Shown here: positions 60,048-64,000 of the stretch, one piece after another
Layout: every line of letters begins with the position of its first letter
Position numbering within the stretch: the stretch's first letter is position 1
Assembly (NCBI GenBank): GCA_963974715.1
Contig: CAXBDK010000008.1
Coordinates: 186,001 to 250,000, forward strand
From: Sediminicola sp963974715
GTDB taxonomy: Bacteria > Bacteroidota > Bacteroidia > Flavobacteriales > Flavobacteriaceae
Length of the DNA stretch: 64,000 bases
Reading direction: 5' to 3'
Position numbers and translations under genes: made by a program
The notes under the pieces: generated by a model
What the model was told of the DNA's origin: nothing
Seen by the model: the letters and a program-made list of their open reading frames with translations, nothing else
The model's database searches: none

Positions 60048-60063
60048 ACGGTTACCGGTGTTG
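60048..60063 (-). repeat. Minimal cassette site S26 (16 bp)
   Basis: AACGGTTACCGGTGTT: AACG and TGTT ends with only the innermost bases of the palindrome (GGTTACC, ACCGGT) between. The right flank GTTGCCAGC resembles the partner of S27 (7 of 9). Either a deletion product or a primitive form of the site. Confidence 0.55.
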
Positions 60064-60074
60064 CCAGCAGTTTT

Positions 60075-60833
60075 TTAATAACATTCGCTTTCAGCTGTAT
60101 GGCAACTCGTTACGTTAAATTTCACTTTTAAATCGTAGGTAAATCCATCTAAATCAGGGAATACAGTTTCGTGTCTTATACCTAATAAATATAATTTCCT
60201 TTGTATTTCTTGAGCAACTTTACAATTAAAATGAAATTTGGTTATCTTTCTAACAAATTCATCTTCAAATCCAATTTGTAATTCTTCTTTTGGATTGGGT
60301 TGTATTGAAAATAATCCAAATTGTCCAGTTATTCTTTTGGTAATATGCGGTGGATAAAAAAGTCCGTACTCTTGGTATTCAAAAGGCGAATAAATACAAG
60401 ATGTGTCTAAATAATTACAAGTATGAAGAGCAAAAACAGCACCTCCATTTGGATTACAATCTCCAATTGTTCCGTTTGGTAAAATAGTTGGTTTAGTGGC
60501 AAAATACAATGCAATTAAAGGACTACTTGTCCAATCCAGAAGTCTTGTCGGAAGTCCGTGATGTTGGGCTAATGCTAACCATTCCCAATCATCTTTAGGT
60601 GTTGGATTTATTTCTGAATTTGCTCTTAATTTAAATCTATTAAGAGTTTCTTTTTCATATTCTTCAATAGAAAGTCCACATAGAATATTTTCGTTCAATC
60701 TTCCAACAGAAGGAATTAACTTATGCTCGATTGAATCAGAAACTCCTCTAAATACATAATGACCACACGTAAAGTCATCAGAAGTAATTATTTCTGTCAG
60801 TTCATTAAATGATTTTATCTCTATTGTATTCAT
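60075..60833 (-). CDS. FRG-domain protein
   Basis: A 252-residue protein with the FRG pattern: CGHYVFRGVSD near the N-terminus, DDWEWLALAQHHGLPTRLLD WTSSPLIALYFA in the middle. FRG proteins occur frequently beside phage-defence and mobile genes; their biochemistry is unclear. Sole gene of the S26-S27 cassette. Confidence 0.9.
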   Translation of the reverse strand: MNTIEIKSFNELTEIITSDDFTCGHYVFRGVSDSIEHKLIPSVGRLNENILCGLSIEEYEKETLNRFKLRANSEINPTPKDDWEWLALAQHHGLPTRLLDWTSSPLIALYFATKPTILPNGTIGDCNPNGGAVFALHTCNYLDTSCIYSPFEYQEYGLFYPPHITKRITGQFGLFSIQPNPKEELQIGFEDEFVRKITKFHFNCKVAQEIQRKLYLLGIRHETVFPDLDGFTYDLKVKFNVTSCHTAESECY

Positions 60834-60852
60834 TTTTTTTTAAATTACTGCC

Positions 60853-60977
60853 AACGGTTACGGTTATCGCAAGTTGCGGGAGTATGGACGCAAACTTGTC
60901 GGATTAGCTATTTTCTTTCCTGGTTTCTAAAATTACACTTTTTCGATAAAACCCGCTATTTGCGATGAACCGATGTT
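60853..60977 (-). repeat. attC-like cassette site S27 (125 bp)
   Basis: Ends ACTGCC-AACG and CGAT-GTT-AGCAGT; arms GGTTATCGCAAGTTGCGGG and CCCGCTATTTGCGATGAACC pair nearly fully. Right flank pairs 8 of 9 with S28. Confidence 0.9.
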
Positions 60978-60991
60978 AGCAGTAGTTTATA

Positions 60992-61624
60992 CTAGTAGTT
61001 CTTTAAATATTCCGCAGTCTCATCAACTTTTGAGTCAACTTGAGATTTTGTAATTGGCAAATTTGAAAAATAAGCTGAGGACAACAATTCTAAAGGAGAA
61101 ATTCTACGATGCGATTCACTTATATCATCTAAATTTAGGTCGAAATGATTTGCATATCTTTCCAAATAATCTTTAGTTGGATATGTTGGAGTACTCCATT
61201 CTTTGTATGATAAATAATCCTCTTCTAAATAACCCTTAAGTATATTAAGACAAAAGCCGGAACAAGTCATTGTTTCTGAAATAGCCTTCTCTGAAAAATG
61301 AATACCATTTTGATCATAATATTCTCCAGAATAGAAATATCCGTATCGAGGGTTCGCCTTCTCCATCACTATTTTACACATTACTATAAACGATGGGATT
61401 AAAGCTGGATTTATGGTGTCAGTTATTTTATGAAAGCAACAAACATTGTAAATATCATCGAAAAGTATCTCTTTGCTATCGTAATGTATATGCTTTATTG
61501 AACCATTATATTTTATAACAATTACAGAATGCGCAGCAACTTTGTCTTTATCGACATAACTGCCAATGGCGACAAAATTTTCTTTTATGTCTTTTTCTGT
61601 AAGTGTATTTATTATATCAAACAA
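60992..61624 (-). CDS. Protein of unknown function, first partner of a two-gene cassette
   Basis: A 210-residue cytosolic protein: DKVAAHSVIVIKYNGSIKHI HYDSKEI, YNVCCFHKITDTINPALIPS, MTCSGFCLNILKGYLEEDYL. A conserved His/Cys set (H-Y, C-C-F-H, C-S-G-F-C) suggests a papain-like or metal-binding fold, but this is only an impression. Three bases separate it from the gene upstream; both probably act together. Confidence 0.65.
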   Translation of the reverse strand: MFDIINTLTEKDIKENFVAIGSYVDKDKVAAHSVIVIKYNGSIKHIHYDSKEILFDDIYNVCCFHKITDTINPALIPSFIVMCKIVMEKANPRYGYFYSGEYYDQNGIHFSEKAISETMTCSGFCLNILKGYLEEDYLSYKEWSTPTYPTKDYLERYANHFDLNLDDISESHRRISPLELLSSAYFSNLPITKSQVDSKVDETAEYLKNY

Positions 61625-61627
61625 ACT

Positions 61628-62539
61628 TTAAATCTTATCTAGTGAATGTTCAAAATCGTATAAAAGATTTTCTCTATATTCTTTAATTTCTGTATTGTCC
61701 TTTAAATCTTTACTTAAAATCAATAAGGTTTTTAATTCATTAATGTTGTTGAATATTGAACTATAAGATTTTAAAAGAATTCTTAAATCTTTTATTCTCG
61801 ATTTTGAATTATCGACAAATTCGTAAAGCGATTCTAATCTTTTAAATAGATCCTCTTGATTATTCAAAATGTGGATTAGTTCTCTAAAATTATTTATTTG
61901 TTCATCTTCTAATACTGAGATGTGGTAATAGAAAACTTTGTCATCGTCATCCTTTGAAAATTTTTTAAGAACCAAGCAAGAAATTGTTTTGTACAGGTAA
62001 TCCTTTAATTCATCTACATCAGGGAAATCACAATCAATTGTTAATCTGTTGTTTGAACCGTAATCAAAATGGTAATTAGGATCGTTACCTCCTATAGAGT
62101 TGAAGAAACCCGATAAAATAGTTAGTTCCTTTTCGTAAATGTTTGTAGTCCTTTTTTTGGTTATTTTTTTAGCCCTTCTAATTCTTTCATCCAGTTTTAT
62201 ATCGGCATACTTAAACTGATATCTAAAAACTTGACTTTGAATTTCCTTTTGAATATTTCGAAGATTGGATGTTATGATTTCATCATTAGATTCGCCCACA
62301 ATAGCTTCATCAATCGATTGGTAAATATTTCCGATTTCCGAAGGAGTTCCGTTTACTGAACTATATGCTGATCCTTTTCTAATAGTAAATGTGACTTCTT
62401 TTGAAATGCTCTCAGCAATATTTTTAAGAGAATTTGTTACAGAAAGAAATGATTCTAAAGCCTGTAAAGACATATTATTTAGGTCAACATAATCGTCACC
62501 TACATACTCTAGCTTTATTTCTATTCTTTCTGTGGACAT
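61628..62539 (-). CDS. Protein of unknown function, second partner
   Basis: A 303-residue helical cytosolic protein beginning RIEIKLEYVGDDYVDLNNMS LQALESFLSVTNSL, with IRRAKKITKKRTTNIYEKEL and a leucine-rich C-terminus (LRILLKSYSSIFNNINELKT LLILSKDL). The N-terminal 60-70 residues look like an alpha/beta domain found in some phage-defence-associated proteins; no family can be named. Confidence 0.65.
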   Translation of the reverse strand: MSTERIEIKLEYVGDDYVDLNNMSLQALESFLSVTNSLKNIAESISKEVTFTIRKGSAYSSVNGTPSEIGNIYQSIDEAIVGESNDEIITSNLRNIQKEIQSQVFRYQFKYADIKLDERIRRAKKITKKRTTNIYEKELTILSGFFNSIGGNDPNYHFDYGSNNRLTIDCDFPDVDELKDYLYKTISCLVLKKFSKDDDDKVFYYHISVLEDEQINNFRELIHILNNQEDLFKRLESLYEFVDNSKSRIKDLRILLKSYSSIFNNINELKTLLILSKDLKDNTEIKEYRENLLYDFEHSLDKI

Positions 62540-62587
62540 CTCCGTAAATGTATTATTTATTTCTGAATTTCAATATAAATTACCGCT

Positions 62588-62710
62588 AACGGTCTCGGGT
62601 ATGAAACGTAGGGCATTTCGAAGCTGCGTACTTATCCACCTAAAAAAAGCTTGCTAAGAGCCGAAAACTTGGGGAAACAACTGTCCGCCCTATGTTTTGT
62701 ACCCACCGTT
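62588..62710 (-). repeat. attC-like cassette site S28 (123 bp)
   Basis: Ends ACCGCT-AACG and CACC-GTT-AGCTCT; arms CGGGTATGAAACGTAGGGC and GCCCTATGTTTTGTACCC pair with few mismatches; inner arms AGCTTGCTAAGAGCCG. Confidence 0.9.
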
Positions 62711-62723
62711 AGCTCTAGTTCTT

Positions 62724-63347
62724 TTATATTTCTTGAATTTTTCTAAATTCGTCATCAATGTCACTAATAATTTCATCTAATGGTTCTCTAACTTTTTCTG
62801 TTTCTGTAGGAATCCACATTCCACTAATAATTCGTTCTCCTTTTTTTCGTGCGTATTTGAGTTGTTCAGGTGTATATTCGATATATCCAAAACCTTCATT
62901 TAATTCAGTAAGATAATCGTCTAGTCGAGGGAAAAAGTTATCGATTTTAGAACATAGTTCTTTTGAAAAAACAATTCTATTTTCATAAAAAGTACTTTTA
63001 AAATCTTCCCGTGCAGCAATCATATTATTAAAGATAGTCATGCTTGGTAATTGATTGAACTTGTCATCTCCATCTCTATTAAGCATTAATAATCTAATTT
63101 TTTGTATTTTAGAATAGCAATTATGCATTGCGTTAATTTGCTTTTCATGAGATAATGAAAAACGTACAGAATGCTCTGTTTTCCTTTTCTCAAAGTTTTC
63201 CGTTGCTTTTAGTTCAATCTTTTTATCAAGAAGTTTCCACAGCAATATGAGTCCTGCGACAAGAACAATTATGCTAATTGCAATACCCCAACCATAAATT
63301 TTTTGAAGTTCGTTTAGCTTTTCATATATTTTTTGTGCTTCGTCCAT
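62724..63347 (-). CDS. Membrane-anchored protein of unknown function
   Basis: A 207-residue protein with one N-terminal membrane helix (GWGIAISIIVLVAGLILLW) and a helical cytosolic part (ELKATENFEKRKTEHSVRFS LSHEKQINAMHNCYSKIQKI). The last half (FFPRLDDYLTELNEGFGYIE) is also helical. No family recognised. Sole gene of the S28-S29 cassette. Confidence 0.68.
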   Translation of the reverse strand: MDEAQKIYEKLNELQKIYGWGIAISIIVLVAGLILLWKLLDKKIELKATENFEKRKTEHSVRFSLSHEKQINAMHNCYSKIQKIRLLMLNRDGDDKFNQLPSMTIFNNMIAAREDFKSTFYENRIVFSKELCSKIDNFFPRLDDYLTELNEGFGYIEYTPEQLKYARKKGERIISGMWIPTETEKVREPLDEIISDIDDEFRKIQEI

Positions 63348-63373
63348 TTTAATTTTCAGTTGGAATTACCGCT

Positions 63374-63647
63374 AACGATCCGGGGCTTCGTGCCGTTCCG
63401 CCCGGTAGGGCGGTATGGCGCCTAAGCCCATGATGTGTGGAGTTCCCTGCAAGGGTGCTCCACGGGTCATGCGGTCCAAGGCCCCGAACCGATGGTGTGG
63501 GATGACCGTAGGGAATTCCACACCATCGTTTTGTATATGAAAAGTTGCGTATAGATAAGCAAGAAACTTTCGGATTAACACAGAACATAAATATATAAAA
63601 AAGCCAATGGGTTAAGCACTTTGAAGCAATTTTTTATATGCGGTGTT
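63374..63647 (-). repeat. attC-like cassette site S29 (123 bp + 151-bp insert)
   Basis: Ends ACCGCT-AACG and CGGT-GTT-ATGTGC; after the insert GTATATGAAAAGTTGCG … GCAATTTTTTATATGC. Mixed family A/C features. Left flank pairs 7 of 9 with S28. Confidence 0.85.
63378..63528. mobile_element. 151-bp double-hairpin element, copy 5
   Basis: Starts ATCCGGGGCTTCG and ends CACACCATCG; GGTCCAAGGCCCCGAACC shows several differences from the other copies that weaken hairpin 1, so it may be older. Confidence 0.8.
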
Positions 63648-63684
63648 ATGTGCAGGCTTTATGTATTTTATTAAACTTTATTAA

Positions 63685-63694
63685 ATATTTATTG
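63685..63694. promoter_or_regulatory. ATATTTATTG decamer upstream of the second DUF2975 gene
   Basis: Identical to both arms of the palindrome at 30060-30084 and followed by further TTTATTATTG-like repeats (63700-63720), 56 bases upstream of the DUF2975 start. Candidate site for a YozG-type regulator encoded beyond the window. Confidence 0.45.
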
Positions 63695-63749
63695 TTTATT
63701 AATAATTTATTATTGATATTTGTGAATCAAAATTTTAAAATAAAAAAAA

Positions 63750-64000
63750 ATGAAAACAAAAACAAAACAAATTTTGGGTGTATTAAAAGTTGTTTCTTGG
63801 ATTATATTCTTTGGTTTATGTATTCAGACTGGTGCAATAATTTTTACGTTTATTTATAGCTTTTTTAATCCGATAGTAGCTCAAAATCTTTATTTGGGTC
63901 TCGATTTATCTAATCTATATAATGCTGAAATAGGAAGTTATTCCTACATCGTTTCCTCTCTGATTATTTTGTCAGGATTAAAAGCTTATATGTTTTTCTT
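63750..64000 (+). CDS. DUF2975 family membrane protein, 3' end outside window
   Basis: ATG at 63750 after an A-rich run; 83 codons are visible: KQILGVLKVVSWIIFFGLCI QTGAIIFTFIYSFFNP, then LYLGLDLSNLYN and YIVSSLIILSGLKAYMFF. This parallels the DUF2975 protein at 29486 (helix 1 VAWVIFVGLCVEAGGLIVNF, then L-x-L-x-x-L/M, helix 2 ILKACLFY). A YozG-type gene is expected right behind it. Plus strand, unlike most of the array. Confidence 0.82.
   Translation, partial: MKTKTKQILGVLKVVSWIIFFGLCIQTGAIIFTFIYSFFNPIVAQNLYLGLDLSNLYNAEIGSYSYIVSSLIILSGLKAYMFF

Noticed and set aside
38620..63600. Open frames of 60-90 codons through the double-hairpin elements (e.g. around 42559-42826, 55680-55934, 56871-57104, 63349-63588)
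   Set aside because: They are the translations of the same conserved structured DNA in several frames, have no start signal and cross site boundaries; conservation is at DNA level.
35800..63650. Classical class 1-type attC sites
   Set aside because: Bases next to AAC/GTT do not follow RYYYAAC/GTTRRRY (e.g. GGGCATAAC, GCACACAAC), so I call them attC-like only.
34000..64000. CRISPR array
   Set aside because: The repeats are 120-280 bp apart by whole genes of variable size, are palindromic and belong to different sequence families; no cas genes.
34000..64000. Sites are only transcription terminators or ordinary REP/BIME repeats
   Set aside because: They lack T-runs, share a polarity and length, and their flanks pair across the genes rather than across the site, which terminators would not produce.

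Overview
The window reads as a marine-type Flavobacteriaceae (Bacteroidota) chromosome. Evidence: a giant SprB-repeat protein with a gliding-motility/type IX secretion C-terminal domain, a NagB fused to a PIG-L deacetylase, AT-rich TTTG-type promoter boxes, little Shine-Dalgarno signal, and many HxlR/AraC regulators. No rRNA, CRISPR array or intact transposase was seen. One tRNA gene, tRNA-Pro(TGG), is present.

Layout. 0-4.4 kb: AraC regulator (cut by the window edge), ABC-F ATPase, alpha/beta hydrolase, the last 31 codons of a tyrosine recombinase and a 15-bp repeat of the tRNA-Pro 3' end, which together look like a decayed integration scar. 4.4-12.9 kb: one 2834-residue SprB-repeat adhesin. 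13-14.6 kb: sugar dehydrogenase plus cytochrome c. 14.7-18.5 kb: amino-sugar locus (murQ and a DeoR regulator facing nagB-PIG-L) with three 10-bp-phased CAGCAA repeats between them. 18.5-34 kb: mostly minus-strand metabolic and regulatory genes (SRPBCC, VOC, beta-lactamase-like hydrolase, aldo/keto reductase with a Crp-like regulator, SDRs, DUF2975/XRE pair, NmrA/HxlR pair, HEPN Abi protein), with DinB, DoxX-like and HxlR pseudogenes.

34-64 kb: the most interesting part. About 29 palindromic sites, typically 121-125 bp, separate small, mostly single-gene, minus-strand cassettes. On the plus strand every reasonably intact site starts N-AACG and ends TGTT-N. The 9-10 bases at the two ends of a CASSETTE are complementary to each other (seven perfect cases), whereas the two ends of a SITE often are not. 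That is the signature expected if cassettes are cut and joined at a G|TT inside each site, as in integrons (attC/VCR logic), although the sites do not fit the classical RYYYAAC/GTTRRRY consensus. The cargo is typical of a sedentary chromosomal integron: toxin-antitoxin modules, small lipoproteins, secreted proteins of unknown function, detoxification enzymes and regulators. Polarity predicts that the integrase/attI platform lies to the right of the window.

The sites are themselves parasitised. A 151-bp double-hairpin element sits at the same point of six sites (one copy reduced to 60 bp). A 1.2-kb unit with two divergent HTH genes lies inside two sites, and a third copy is a remnant. The 3' end (domains V and VI) of a group II intron lies in another site. 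A 24-bp REP-like hairpin occurs twice. Three of four toxin genes are broken while their antitoxins are intact. The window ends inside a plus-strand DUF2975 gene whose promoter shares a decamer with the DUF2975 operon at 30 kb.
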